DNA from: Sphingopyxis sp.
Lineage (GTDB): Bacteria; Pseudomonadota; Alphaproteobacteria; Sphingomonadales; Sphingomonadaceae
Assembly: GCA_013823985.1 (NCBI GenBank)
Contig: PNNB01000070.1
Span: 1-64,000, forward strand
DNA length: 64,000 nucleotides
Reading direction: 5' to 3'
A model generated the notes under the pieces. It saw only the letters and a list, made by a program, of their open reading frames with translations. It was not told where the DNA came from and ran no database searches. The first letter of the stretch is position 1. The number at the start of each line of letters is the position of its first letter. The translations under genes were made by a program, and so were the position numbers. Below are positions 26,246 through 36,348 of this stretch, in pieces.

Positions 26246-27463
26246 ATGGAAAAGGATGCGCGCCGCACATCCGAGCTGGCGGCGCGCACGTCTTATGGGC
26301 GGTTGTTGGCGATACTGGCATCCGGTTCGCGCGACATATCTGCAGCTGAAGATGCCTTGTCGGAGGCCTTCGTCGCTGCACTGAAGAATTGGCCCGACCG
26401 CGGCGTTCCCGACAACCCCGACGCATGGCTGCTGACGACCGCGCGCAACAGCCAGCGGAACATTGCCCGCCATCTGAAGGTCCGCGACGGCGCGGTCGAA
26501 GAAATTGAGCGGCGTCATGATGAGCTTGTGCAAATGCAACAGGACTTACCCGACGAGCGTCTAAAGTTGCTGTTTGTCTGCGCGCATCCGGCGATTGACG
26601 AGTCCGTAAGAACGCCTTTGATGCTGCAGATCGTGCTTGGATTGGATGCCGAGCGGATCGGTTCGGCTTTTCTGGTTTCGCCAGCTGCCATGGGTCAGCG
26701 GCTGGTGCGGGCCAAATCCAAAATCCGCGACAGCGGATTGCGTTTTGCTATTCCCGATGCCGAGGTGCTGCCCGACCGTTTGGCTTATGTACTCAACGCC
26801 ATTTATGCGGCCTTTGGTGCGGCTTGGGATGATCTGCCCGGCGCCGCAGAGGGCGAGCAAGGTCTGGCAGAAGAAGCAATCTATCTCGGAAGGCTGATAG
26901 TATCGCTGTTGCCGGACGAGCCAGAGCCGAAAGGGTTGCTCGCGCTTATGCTATACTGCCATGCGCGAAAGGATGCTCGCCGCGATGCGAAAGGGCGGTT
27001 CGTTCCGTTAAGCGAGCAGGACAGCGGAAAATGGTCGCGTGACATGATCATCGAGGCTGAGCAATGGCTCACGATTGCATCGCAGGCCGCGACGTTCGGG
27101 CGCTATCAATGCGAGGCTGCGATCCAATCCGTCCATGTCCAACGCGCAATGACCGGGGCAACCAACCATGCCGCATTGTTAACGCTGTACGACCTTCTTG
27201 TGACGCAATGCCCTACGGTCGGCAACGTGGTCAGCCGGGCCGCGATGCTGCTTGAAGCGGGCCAGGCACAATTAGCGCGCGAAGCACTGGAAGCGCTGCC
27301 CGCAGCCCAAACGGCGCGTTATCAGCCCTATTGGGTCACGACAGCCTTTGTGGCCAAAGCGACTGGTGATCGACAAGCTGCGGGCAAAGCATTCGACACA
27401 GCTATTGCACTGACCGAAGACCCCGCAGTTCGCTCATTTCTGACGGAACAGGCCGCGTCATAG
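26246..27463 (+). CDS. ECF-type RNA polymerase sigma factor (ECF42-like, with C-terminal extension)
   Basis: This 405-residue sigma-70-family protein has sigma region 2 at about residues 10-75 (SYGRLLAILASGSRDISAAEDALSEAF, then DNPDAWLLTTARN), region 4 at about 110-165 (LMLQIVLGLDAERIGSAFLVSP) and a long DUF6596/TPR-like C-terminal part. The extension, together with the adjacent YCII gene, identifies the ECF42 type, in which the C-terminal domain replaces a separate anti-sigma factor. The ATG is at 26246. Target promoters are probably its own cluster (inference). Confidence 0.9.
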   Translation: MEKDARRTSELAARTSYGRLLAILASGSRDISAAEDALSEAFVAALKNWPDRGVPDNPDAWLLTTARNSQRNIARHLKVRDGAVEEIERRHDELVQMQQDLPDERLKLLFVCAHPAIDESVRTPLMLQIVLGLDAERIGSAFLVSPAAMGQRLVRAKSKIRDSGLRFAIPDAEVLPDRLAYVLNAIYAAFGAAWDDLPGAAEGEQGLAEEAIYLGRLIVSLLPDEPEPKGLLALMLYCHARKDARRDAKGRFVPLSEQDSGKWSRDMIIEAEQWLTIASQAATFGRYQCEAAIQSVHVQRAMTGATNHAALLTLYDLLVTQCPTVGNVVSRAAMLLEAGQAQLAREALEALPAAQTARYQPYWVTTAFVAKATGDRQAAGKAFDTAIALTEDPAVRSFLTEQAAS

Positions 27464-27521
27464 CAATCAAATAGCCGCATGCCGCATCATGTTTGAGAAA
27501 GCGGACATGTGAGCGCCGGTG

Positions 27522-29627
27522 TCAGCTAGAGACGCCGCTGTTGGAACCGTTCGTGGCACCCAACCCTTTATGGACCTGCGGTTGTATTTGAGGCTCCGAA
27601 GACATATCACCGGCAATATTAACGCTCTTCAGCAAGGCTAGCGCATCAGCTTCCGGCAGCGCCCGATCAAACAGCCAGCCTTGCCCGAATTTGCAGCCGA
27701 TTTCTTGCAGCCGCGACCGCTGGAACTCGGTTTCAATCCCTTCGGCCACAACCCGCAAATCCATGGCATCTGCCATACTCGTCATGGCTTTGACGATCGT
27801 CCAATTGGTATTGGTTTCGTCCTGGTTCATGACAAATGACCCGTCAATCTTTAGCGCATCGAACGGCATGACCTGCAGATGCGCAAGCGACGAATATCCT
27901 GTCCCGAAATCGTCGAGGCTGACACGCACGCCCATGGCGCGTAGTTCTTCAAGCATATGTGCGGTGCGGATCGGGTTGATCACAGCGGCACTTTCGGTGA
28001 GTTCGATGGCGATTGTGCGTGGGTGGGCGCCCGTCTCCATCAAGATATCGCGGACAAGATCGATGAAATTGGGCTGCTGGAACTGGTTGGGTGCGACGTT
28101 CACGCTGATGAAAAAAATTCGATCACCACCGGTTTCTGCACTCCATCGGGCTGCTGTACGACAGGCTTCACGAAACACCCATGTCCCAAGCGGCACGATG
28201 AGACCGCATTCTTCTGCGACGGGAATAAAGATGTCAGGGGCCGTGTAGTCACCATTGGGCTGCGGCCAGCGCAGTAATGCTTCGAACCCTACAATATTGC
28301 GCTCGTTCAACTGGACGATCGGCTGGTAGTGTAATTCGAAGGCCCGCTGCTCGATAGCCTGTCGCAATGCCGACTGCAGCTCCAGCCGCGTTAACGCTTC
28401 GGCACGCATCGTTGCATCGAACGACACTGTTCGTGGCCCTATACCGAGCTTTCCCTGATATTTTGCTTCGTACATCGCAACGTCGGCATCGCGCATCAAC
28501 ACTTCGGGCGAGGTATAGGTTTCGTCCATATGGGCAATGCCTACACTGGCCGATGCTCGCAAATCGTTATCGTTGACACGGTGGACCGGATGCAGGCGGA
28601 CATGAATTTTTTCGGCGAGCAATTCGGCAACCACAACATTCGCTGCGGAGCTGACCAACACCGTGAACTCGTCGCCGCCCATCCGGGCGAGCATAATTTC
28701 TGCTTCGGGAAAATGGCCCTCTATTTTTTTGACGACGTCACGGAGGCGACTGGCCATGGCAACGAGCAGTTGATCACCCGCCTGATGGCCCATCGTATCA
28801 TTGACCAGTTTGAAGCCATCAAGATCGATATAGATCAGCGAAAGCGACGTTTTTTCTTTGTTGCTTAGCGCCTCGAACAACTCGGCCAACCGAGCCTCGA
28901 ACAATGTTCGGTTGGGTAAACCCGTCAGAGGATCACGCGTCGCGCTTTCGAGTAAGCGGCGGGCGTGATGCTGCCGCTTGAAGACACGCCCTGCCTGCGT
29001 GCCGACTTGCACGAGCAGTTCGAGCAATTCGGGATCGGGAGCAAGGGTGTCGGTCGCGAAAAACTCGATTGCCGCGACCAGTTCTTGGCCCATCAAAACC
29101 GGGGCTGCCACTCCCGCGCGGAGCTGTGACCGCAAAGCAAGGTCGGACCGCGTGAAGCCTGGCAGAGCATGTATATCGGGCGTCCAGATGGGGTGCGGGT
29201 TGATGAAGAGTCGACCCGGTGGTGACGCGCAGGGCCATGCAACAAGTCTATTTGAGGCATCCGCAAATGGGAACATCAGGTCAGGGTCATGTGCAAACCA
29301 GATGTCCGTACCTTCAAGCCGCACGTCTCCGACGTCTCCGGCACGGATTAGAACATGCCCGATCGCCCAGCCCGTCACGAGGCAGATTTCCTCTGCCGCC
29401 AGTCGCAGGGTGGCTATAGGATCGTTCGAGTCATTTGCGACCGTGGCAATACGGTTGAGCAGTTCAAGTCGGCTGCGCGCAAGATAGGATTCGCGCAGGC
29501 CTCGTTCAGCGATAGATTCGGCGTCGAGTCTTGCGCGACGTTCGCGCATCAGTGCGCGCTCGAGCCGCGCGATTTTTTGGTCCGAACTTAAAACATCGAA
29601 GGTATCGGAGCCCGGCTGGAAGCTCAT
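27522..29627 (-). CDS. GAF-GGDEF-EAL cyclic-di-GMP enzyme
   Basis: This cytoplasmic protein of about 700 residues has a short coiled coil (KIARLERALMRERRARLDAE), a GAF-like domain to about 225, and a GGDEF domain with an intact ARMGGDEF motif. The EAL domain is complete (FEALLRW, SVNVAPNQF, IELTES, DDFGTGYSSL, DALKIDGSFV, AEGIE, QGWLFD). Both cyclase and phosphodiesterase activity are possible. ATG 29627 overlaps the H-NOX stop as ATGA, indicating translational coupling; an ATG at 29651 would add 8 residues. The heme sensor next door probably controls it through NO or oxygen. Confidence 0.93.
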   Translation of the reverse strand: MSFQPGSDTFDVLSSDQKIARLERALMRERRARLDAESIAERGLRESYLARSRLELLNRIATVANDSNDPIATLRLAAEEICLVTGWAIGHVLIRAGDVGDVRLEGTDIWFAHDPDLMFPFADASNRLVAWPCASPPGRLFINPHPIWTPDIHALPGFTRSDLALRSQLRAGVAAPVLMGQELVAAIEFFATDTLAPDPELLELLVQVGTQAGRVFKRQHHARRLLESATRDPLTGLPNRTLFEARLAELFEALSNKEKTSLSLIYIDLDGFKLVNDTMGHQAGDQLLVAMASRLRDVVKKIEGHFPEAEIMLARMGGDEFTVLVSSAANVVVAELLAEKIHVRLHPVHRVNDNDLRASASVGIAHMDETYTSPEVLMRDADVAMYEAKYQGKLGIGPRTVSFDATMRAEALTRLELQSALRQAIEQRAFELHYQPIVQLNERNIVGFEALLRWPQPNGDYTAPDIFIPVAEECGLIVPLGTWVFREACRTAARWSAETGGDRIFFISVNVAPNQFQQPNFIDLVRDILMETGAHPRTIAIELTESAAVINPIRTAHMLEELRAMGVRVSLDDFGTGYSSLAHLQVMPFDALKIDGSFVMNQDETNTNWTIVKAMTSMADAMDLRVVAEGIETEFQRSRLQEIGCKFGQGWLFDRALPEADALALLKSVNIAGDMSSEPQIQPQVHKGLGATNGSNSGVSS

Positions 29628-30157
29628 TGCCAGGTCAGACGCAGCTGACATGATGCATCGCCATCATGCATGCACCGCGGCTGTTCGACAAGAATCGTTT
29701 CGCCGAAAATGGTGGCGAGGCCATCAATGAACCCATGCGCCAGATGGCACAATTTGCGCGGGGAATTATATCCCATGGTTAGCACGCCATCCTGATCGGC
29801 GAAGTGAAAATGGGGGCATCCTGCTCCGGAATAAAGCTTGCGCACTTCGGGATGGATGATTGAGTTGAGGCTAAGAATGAACGCGCGGGCGTTGAGCGCG
29901 GCCTCGAAAAAGACGGGATAGCGTTCGTGCAGGCGGGGCATCGCACCCGTGCCTAACGCGCGCAGTATTTCAGGCGCGGTGGCTTTGGTCATCGCGCATG
30001 CCGCGCCGACAAGTGCGGTCAGTTCTTCGTCTGGATAGCTACCAAGCGATGTATATGCGCCATCCAATCCTGTTGCCGCCAGCATAGCGTCCCACGCATC
30101 GGAGCCGTAACGGTCATGCACGACCTCTTCGACGACATTAAAGATGATGCCCTTCAT
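29624..30157 (-). CDS. H-NOX (heme NO/oxygen-binding) sensor protein
   Basis: This 177-residue protein is the full length of a stand-alone H-NOX domain. It begins MKGIIFNVVEE, has DGAYTSLGSYPDEEL, the proximal heme ligand at His102 (NSIIHPEVRKLY) and the heme-propionate motif Y-N-S-P-R (residues 130-134). Members bind NO at picomolar levels and regulate a co-transcribed kinase or c-di-GMP enzyme. Here the partner is the GGDEF-EAL protein, whose start overlaps this stop codon. The distal-pocket Tyr of oxygen-binding H-NOX proteins cannot be judged without alignment. Confidence 0.93.
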   Translation of the reverse strand: MKGIIFNVVEEVVHDRYGSDAWDAMLAATGLDGAYTSLGSYPDEELTALVGAACAMTKATAPEILRALGTGAMPRLHERYPVFFEAALNARAFILSLNSIIHPEVRKLYSGAGCPHFHFADQDGVLTMGYNSPRKLCHLAHGFIDGLATIFGETILVEQPRCMHDGDASCQLRLTWQ

Positions 30158-30320
30158 GCAATTCAGCCCCCTTTTGGTCACGCGAGCGACCGGGCTCGCC
30201 CAATCAATGACGACAAAACTTCACGAAACTTTAGAGAATTTGGCTGTTTTCTGAGGCGTCGCCTCTATCGGATCAATTGTTACAATCGCTGAACGCAACG
30301 CTACATAGCCCGAAGAACGA

Positions 30321-30380
30321 CAGCTTGCATACCGACTAAAGATCGACACCTGACCCGGTCAACATGGAATCCTAATTATG
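30321..30380 (-). pseudogene. Decayed fragment of a tyrosine integrase gene
   Basis: About 60 bp align without gaps (roughly 80 percent identity by eye, including 20 consecutive identical bases) to bases 39789-39848, the part of the intact integrase gene encoding HSYASALAGSGVDLYTVGKL. Here it reads HN-stop-DSMLTGSGVDL-stop-SVCKL. It lies 80 bp outside the left att repeat and appears to be the scar of an earlier or related element. The rest of 30158-30748 holds only the att repeat and no gene. Confidence 0.65.
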
Positions 30381-30458
30381 GCCATTGCCATGGACAGTTG
30401 GGACCCCTCCCAACGGGAAGGCGCATTCGCATATAATTTGGGGATTCCCTGTTCAAAA

Positions 30459-30506
30459 GGATGGTGCTGCTGGGGAGGATTGAACTCCCGACCTCGTCAT
30501 TACCAA
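30459..30506. repeat. Left attachment site (attL): duplicated 3' half of tRNA-Thr
   Basis: These 48 bp are identical to 46477-46524 and run from the flank just past CCA through the T arm, variable loop and anticodon stem into the anticodon loop of tRNA-Thr. The tRNA 5' half is absent, so no tRNA is made here. Confidence 0.85.
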
Positions 30507-30748
30507 AGCAAGGGAAACACGGCCGGAAGGTAAGGATTACCAACGATTTTGCAGATATTTTGTTGGCATTAGTGGATTAACCCACAGACTTCCCAAGCTG
30601 TCCCAAGTTCCGATTTCGGAGTTTTCCTACTGAAAGTTCTTTGGTTCAATAAAAGTCCAAAAAGCGACCTACGCACGACCTACGAACTACGGGCCGAAAC
30701 CGCTGAACATATCGCGCAACGGAAGCATGATCGTTCTTCGGGCGAGAT

Positions 30749-31030
30749 CTAACCACTCCCCCAACGCTTCGCGTTTTTCTTGATGATCTTGTCGCAGCCC
30801 TGCTGTTCGATACGACGCGCGACCTCATAGACTGTTTCGTCGACTTTCGCGGCCGGAGCTGCCGCTGCGGTCGCGGCGATCTCGGATATGGCTTCGGCTT
30901 TACCGTCTTTCTTGCACATCGCTTCTTTTGTGAGCGAAACGGCATATTCCCGGGCGTCTCGTATGTCGCTGTCTTCCGTTTGGCATGCAGACAGCATTAA
31001 GAGCGCTATTAATGCGACTTTGGCTTTCAT
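30749..31030 (-). CDS. Small predicted lipoprotein of unknown function
   Basis: This 93-residue protein begins MKAKVALIALLMLSACQTED, a lipoprotein signal with lipobox LSAC. The mature part has an Ala-rich stretch (AISEIAATAAAAPAAK), two further cysteines (EAMCKKDG and QQGCDKII) and a basic end. The family is not recognised. It is inside the island next to attL. The 455 bp between it and the RTX gene are AT-rich; I see no further gene there, only likely promoter sequence for the RTX gene. Confidence 0.65.
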   Translation of the reverse strand: MKAKVALIALLMLSACQTEDSDIRDAREYAVSLTKEAMCKKDGKAEAISEIAATAAAAPAAKVDETVYEVARRIEQQGCDKIIKKNAKRWGSG

Positions 31031-31486
31031 GGCGGCCGCATAACTTTGCCGAAACATGTTGTCAAAATGGAATTCCATGAAAATTTTACATCCTGAGATT
31101 TAGCGTCGAAAATCGTGTAGCAGGTCGAAATCGCTCTATATGAGCGACAAGTTGCCCGAATTCCTGCACTAATATCGATACTTAGATTTTGGCATTTCCA
31201 GTAGTCTGAATTTGAAAGCTGGGGCGCCATTAAAATGCCCTGTGCCAAATAGAACCATCGTCTCATGAAGAGCGAATTTATAGTTGATGGACCCTACGAA
31301 TCCCGATAGCAAATATCAAAGTCGCCCATAAAAAGGGTCGTCGGACACTACTCCAAAAGGGTTAGGTTTTCGGCGAAAAATCCCTCTGCATTTACCCGAA
31401 TTTCTCGACCGGATTCCGCGCGCGCGGGGTATTGTGCGAGCTGAGGGACGTTCGTGTCATAACTGCCTGTTGCTGGAGCCACCATC

Positions 31487-34400
31487 ATGCCTACTTTTTA
31501 TAATGCACTTGGAAGTCAAACTCTAAACGGATCGAACCAGCAGGACCGTTTCTATGCCTTCACCTTTGACGACAATCTGAACAATTTGCGTGCGGATTCG
31601 ATTGTGGCGGTGTTTAGCTGGACGACGACGCTCCGTACCTCGGCGACGAATTTTTTCACGATCACCGGCAATAACGTGCAGCTCTCGTCCGACTTCTTTG
31701 CGGGCGGCGAGAAGAATGACTTCATTTACGGATCGAACGCAAACGACGCGATCTTCTTCAATAATGGCGTGATTAGCGGGGGCATTGGCAGTTTCTCCTC
31801 CATCGAGCAGATCGAAATGGGCGCTGGCGACGACATCGTGGATCTTTCGGCGCGCGGCCCCTCTGGTGTCGATTATACGAAGAACATTATCATTCGAGGC
31901 GATTCCGGGAACGACACCATCATCGGTGGAGCCGGGATGGACACGATTTACGGCGATGACGGCAATGACCTGCTTCTCGGCTGGCGCGGTGCCGATACGT
32001 TGTACGGCGGTGCCGGTGACGATACCATTTACGGCGACGATTTCGGCTTCAATGGCATTGCCGGAGATGATTTTCTTTATGGTCAGGCGGGCAATGACAC
32101 TCTTTACGGCGGTGCCCGTACGGACCGGCTTGAAGGCGGTGATGGTAACGACACTCTTTATGGCGGGTCAGGCGGCGATAATCTTCTCGGCGGCGCGGGC
32201 GACGATATACTCTACGGCGATGACGACGGCGTAAATGGCAATGACAAACTCGATGGCGAGGCCGGCAACGACCAGATGTTCGGCGGTGGCGGCAATGACG
32301 AGATGCGCGGTGGAACCGGTAATGACCTCGTCGACGGCGGCATCGGAAATGACTTTGTCGATGGTGATGGCGGCATCGATATTCTCATTGGTGGAGCAGG
32401 CGACGACATTCTGAACGGCGGAACCGAATCCGATACCGCTGTCTATTCCGGAAATCTGAGCGATTATTCTATCGTCCAGAATGTCGATGGCAGCTTCACC
32501 ATTACCGATCTACGCGGCGGGTCACCCGATGGTGTCGACACGCTCCGCAATGTCGAGTTTTTCCAGTTTGCCAATACAACCATCCCGGCAGGCGTGCCCA
32601 ATACGCCTCCCGTCATAACATCCGATGGCGGTGGCATCGCTGCATCGCTCTCTGTTCTGGAAAATGCGACCTTTGTCACGACTGTCACGGCTTCCGATGC
32701 GGATAATGGTCAGACTTTGACCTATTCTATAGCAGGTGGTGCCGACGCGGCCCTGTTTACGATCGATCCGGTAACTGGCGTTGTCTCGTTCATCAACGCG
32801 CCCGATTTCGAGAACCCTGCCGACGCTGGCGGAAACAATGTGTATGACATCATTGTCCGCGCTACCGATAACCTGGGCGGCTTTGATGAGCAGGCCATTG
32901 CCATTACCGTCACGGACGTATCGGAAGGCTCGCCTCCGATCATCATTTCGAACGGAGGCGGAGCGACCGCGAGCGTTACCATTGACGAGAATGCTACTGC
33001 AGTTGCGACCGTGCAGGCAGAAGATGCCGATGGCACAACGCCGACCTACTCCATCGTAGGTGGAGCCGACGCAGCCTTGTTTAGCATTGATCCACAAACA
33101 GGTCAGTTGGTCTTCATCAACGCACCCGATTTCGAAAATCCGACGGATGCCGGGCAGAATAATGTCTATGATGTCATCGTTCAGGCCAGTGACGGCATCA
33201 ATATCGATCAGCAGCAGATTTCGGTTACCGTGGCGAACACCAACGACAACGCGCCGGTCATTACATCTGCCGGTGGCGGTGCGACAGGATCGGTCAGCGC
33301 TACCGAAAATGCTACCGCCGTTGCTACCGTTGTCGCAACCGACGCCGACGGTTCAACGCTGACTTACGCTATCGTAGGTGGCGCAGATGCGGCATTGTTC
33401 ACCATAGACCCGGTAACGGGCGCGCTCGCGTTCATCACTGCCCCCGATTTTGAAATACCCGGCGATTTTGACGGCAATAATGTGTATGATGTCATTGTTC
33501 AGGCTAGTGATGGCACGAATATTGACGAGCAGCAGATTGCCGTCACCGTTGGTAATGCGAACGACATTAGCCCTGTCATCACGTCCAATGGCGGTGGTGC
33601 GACGGCGAGTGTCAGCATAAGCGAGAATATCTCTGCCGTAACGACTGTCACAGCCACCGATGCCGACGGAACCAACCCGGTATATTCGATTGTCGGCGGT
33701 GCCGATGCAGCGTTGTTTACGATCGACCCGCAGACCGGCTCGCTCGTCTTCATAACCGCGCCCGACTTTGAAACGCCGGGCGATTTTGACGGCAACAATG
33801 TTTATGATGTCATCGTGCAGGCCAGCGACGGAGTAAACTCCAGCCAGCAGCAGATTGCGGTCAGCGTTGGGAACGTGAATGACGCGGCTCCCGTAATCAC
33901 CTCCAACGGCGGTGGCGCGACTGCTTCGGTTAGTGTCACCGAAAACACCGCGGCGATTACGTCGGTGACATCGACTGACGCCGATGGACCAGCGCCGGTC
34001 TATACCATCGTCGGTGGTGCCGATGCCGCCTTTTTCACGATTGACCCGCAGACCGGAGCGCTTCAGTTCCTGTCCGCGCCCGATTTCGAACTGCCTGGCG
34101 ATTTCAATGGCGACAATATTTACGACGTGATTGTGCAGGCCAGCGATGGCACCAACAGCGACCAGCAGCAAATTGCGGTCACAGTAACCAATGCCAACGA
34201 CAACGCGCCGGTTATCACCTCCGGCGGTGGCGGCGCGAACGCTGCGGTTAGCGCAGCGGAAAACCAGCGCACTGTGTTGGCCGTGGTGGCACAAGATGCC
34301 GACGGTGCGGCTATCACCTATTCCATCGTCGGTGGCGCGGACGCCGCTTTGTTCACGATCAACGCACAAACAGGAGCATTGGAGTTCATCACCGCACCCG

Positions 34401-36232
34401 ATTTCGAATTGCCGACGGACGCCGATTTCAACGGCATTTACGACGTAACTGTCCGGGCTTCGGATGGCACTTTGTTCGACGATCAGGCTATCTCGGTCAC
34501 AGTGACTAATGTGGCCGATAATCCACCTGTTATTACCTCCAACGGCGGCGGTGCGACAGCGGCTATAAGTATCTCGGAAAACAGCGCAGCCGTGACCACG
34601 GTCGCTGCTATAGATCCTGACGGAACGACGCCAACCTACTCGATCATCGGGGGCGCCGATGCAGCTCTGTTCTTCATTGATCCGCAAACAGGGGCGTTGA
34701 CGTTCATCAATAATCCGGACTTCGAGACACCTATTGATGCCGATGCCAACGGAATTTACGACGTAATCGTGCGGGCGTCCGACGGCGTATATTTTGACGA
34801 TCAGGCATTGTCGGTCACGGTCACCGATGTGAACGAAGGCGGCAGAACAATCACCGGCTCTTCCGGCAACAACACGATCACACCTTCCTCAACCAATGTC
34901 GCACTGCAAACGACAGCGCTGAACGATACCGTCTTCGCGCTTGCCGGGAATGACATCATCGATGGCGGCGCAGGTGCAGACTATATGGATGGTGGCACAG
35001 GCGATGACACTTATTATGTCGACCAATTTTCCAATGATGGAAATAGTGCCAACGATGATCTGGTTATCGAGGCCGTAGGTGGAGGAATCGATAGGGTTTT
35101 TAGCACAGTAAGTTATATTCTAACGCCAAACGTGGAAAACCTGTTCCTAACTGGGACCAATGCCATCAATGGAACTGGAAACGACCTTAACAATACAATC
35201 TTTGGAAATCAGGGTAATAACATAATTGACGGCGGATTAGGGAACGACACTCTGTATGGGGAAGCAGGCTCCGACACTCTGCTGGGTGGTGCCGGAAACG
35301 ACACTTTAGACGGCGGCATGGGTAATGACGTGTTAGATGGCGGTGATGGCAATGACACATTAGATGGCCGTGATGGTGTGGATCGCCTCTCAGGTGGCCT
35401 CGGTGACGACATATATTACGTTAATGACTTTTCCGATGACGGCGACAATACCAACGATGATTTGGTAATCGAAGCTGCGTCGGCCGGCATTGATTTGGTT
35501 TATAGCCAATGGGATTACGCACTCCCGACAAATGTTGAAAACCTGACCCTTTTAGGTGGAGGTAATTTCAATGGCTTGGGCAACGATCTAAACAACATAA
35601 TCAACGGGAATACGTTTAATAACTATTTGGATGGTGGAGCAGGTAACGACACGATCAACGGCAACGCTGGCCAAGACACTATCCGGGGCGGTAATGGTAA
35701 CGACACCATTAACGGCGGCGCCGATAATGACTCGCTCTTTGGCGATGCAGGTATCGACTCTCTGCTTGGTGCAGCCGGAAATGACCTGTTGGACGGCGGT
35801 GCGGGCAACGACACGCTGAATGGCCAGTCCGGATCCGATACGATTATTGGTGGCCAAGGCCGCGATTCATTGAACGGCGGCACGGAAGCGGATATTTTCC
35901 GCTTTAACTTCGGCGACACGACCACCAATTCAACCACCATCGACATCATCACCGACTTCACCACCGGCTCTGACAAGATCGACCTCGATTTCGTCAACGG
36001 AGGCATCTCGGCGGCTGCCTATTCGGAAGGGTTGATCGCTACCAACTCCTTCACCGATGCCTTGGCGAGCGCGCAGGCGATGCTTTCGGGTGGCAAGTCA
36101 GTAGCATTCGTGGCCGGATCAACCGACGGCTGGTTGTTCTGGGATACCAATGGCGATGGCGTGATTGACCAGTCGATCCTGCTGAAGGGCGTGGGTTCGC
36201 TGGGCGGGTTTGATTTTACGGACATCATGTAA
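31487..36232 (+). CDS. Giant RTX/cadherin-repeat secreted protein
   Basis: This 1581-residue protein lacks an N-terminal signal peptide. Residues of about 130-315 are RTX calcium-binding nonapeptides (GGAGDDTIYGDD and similar). Seven cadherin-like repeats of about 105 residues follow at about 373-1118, each starting PVITSNGGGATASVS, with ENxxxVTTVxAxDADG, YSIVGGADAALFTIDPQTG, APDFExP and NNVYDVIVQASDG. A second, longer RTX block runs from about 1120 to 1480. The C-terminus (about 1480-1581; DIITDFTTGSDKIDLDFV, then GWLFWDTNGDGVID) matches the type I secretion end of serralysin-type proteins. It is probably a surface or released adhesin, exported by the two genes directly downstream. Confidence 0.93.
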   Translation: MPTFYNALGSQTLNGSNQQDRFYAFTFDDNLNNLRADSIVAVFSWTTTLRTSATNFFTITGNNVQLSSDFFAGGEKNDFIYGSNANDAIFFNNGVISGGIGSFSSIEQIEMGAGDDIVDLSARGPSGVDYTKNIIIRGDSGNDTIIGGAGMDTIYGDDGNDLLLGWRGADTLYGGAGDDTIYGDDFGFNGIAGDDFLYGQAGNDTLYGGARTDRLEGGDGNDTLYGGSGGDNLLGGAGDDILYGDDDGVNGNDKLDGEAGNDQMFGGGGNDEMRGGTGNDLVDGGIGNDFVDGDGGIDILIGGAGDDILNGGTESDTAVYSGNLSDYSIVQNVDGSFTITDLRGGSPDGVDTLRNVEFFQFANTTIPAGVPNTPPVITSDGGGIAASLSVLENATFVTTVTASDADNGQTLTYSIAGGADAALFTIDPVTGVVSFINAPDFENPADAGGNNVYDIIVRATDNLGGFDEQAIAITVTDVSEGSPPIIISNGGGATASVTIDENATAVATVQAEDADGTTPTYSIVGGADAALFSIDPQTGQLVFINAPDFENPTDAGQNNVYDVIVQASDGINIDQQQISVTVANTNDNAPVITSAGGGATGSVSATENATAVATVVATDADGSTLTYAIVGGADAALFTIDPVTGALAFITAPDFEIPGDFDGNNVYDVIVQASDGTNIDEQQIAVTVGNANDISPVITSNGGGATASVSISENISAVTTVTATDADGTNPVYSIVGGADAALFTIDPQTGSLVFITAPDFETPGDFDGNNVYDVIVQASDGVNSSQQQIAVSVGNVNDAAPVITSNGGGATASVSVTENTAAITSVTSTDADGPAPVYTIVGGADAAFFTIDPQTGALQFLSAPDFELPGDFNGDNIYDVIVQASDGTNSDQQQIAVTVTNANDNAPVITSGGGGANAAVSAAENQRTVLAVVAQDADGAAITYSIVGGADAALFTINAQTGALEFITAPDFELPTDADFNGIYDVTVRASDGTLFDDQAISVTVTNVADNPPVITSNGGGATAAISISENSAAVTTVAAIDPDGTTPTYSIIGGADAALFFIDPQTGALTFINNPDFETPIDADANGIYDVIVRASDGVYFDDQALSVTVTDVNEGGRTITGSSGNNTITPSSTNVALQTTALNDTVFALAGNDIIDGGAGADYMDGGTGDDTYYVDQFSNDGNSANDDLVIEAVGGGIDRVFSTVSYILTPNVENLFLTGTNAINGTGNDLNNTIFGNQGNNIIDGGLGNDTLYGEAGSDTLLGGAGNDTLDGGMGNDVLDGGDGNDTLDGRDGVDRLSGGLGDDIYYVNDFSDDGDNTNDDLVIEAASAGIDLVYSQWDYALPTNVENLTLLGGGNFNGLGNDLNNIINGNTFNNYLDGGAGNDTINGNAGQDTIRGGNGNDTINGGADNDSLFGDAGIDSLLGAAGNDLLDGGAGNDTLNGQSGSDTIIGGQGRDSLNGGTEADIFRFNFGDTTTNSTTIDIITDFTTGSDKIDLDFVNGGISAAAYSEGLIATNSFTDALASAQAMLSGGKSVAFVAGSTDGWLFWDTNGDGVIDQSILLKGVGSLGGFDFTDIM
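32605..34842 (+). repeat. Seven tandem cadherin-like repeats (about 320 bp each)
   Basis: The repeats start with codons for PPVIT/APVIT at roughly 320-bp spacing. Repeats 3 to 5 are the most alike. Their protein similarity is high, but third positions vary, so they are not a recent amplification. Confidence 0.85.
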
Positions 36233-36348
36233 TCCAGCACCGGTTGCTGCCTCTAAAAGCGGGCGGCGACCGGTCATTGCTGCTTACAGCATATTAAGGT
36301 ATCTCCGGTAGAGCGGACCTTTGTGGCGCGGGCCAAAACGAGGGGCAT

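Noticed and set aside
33353-34687. A 444-codon minus-strand frame inside the RTX gene
   Set aside because: It is antisense to the cadherin repeats and mirrors their periodicity; no recognisable domain.
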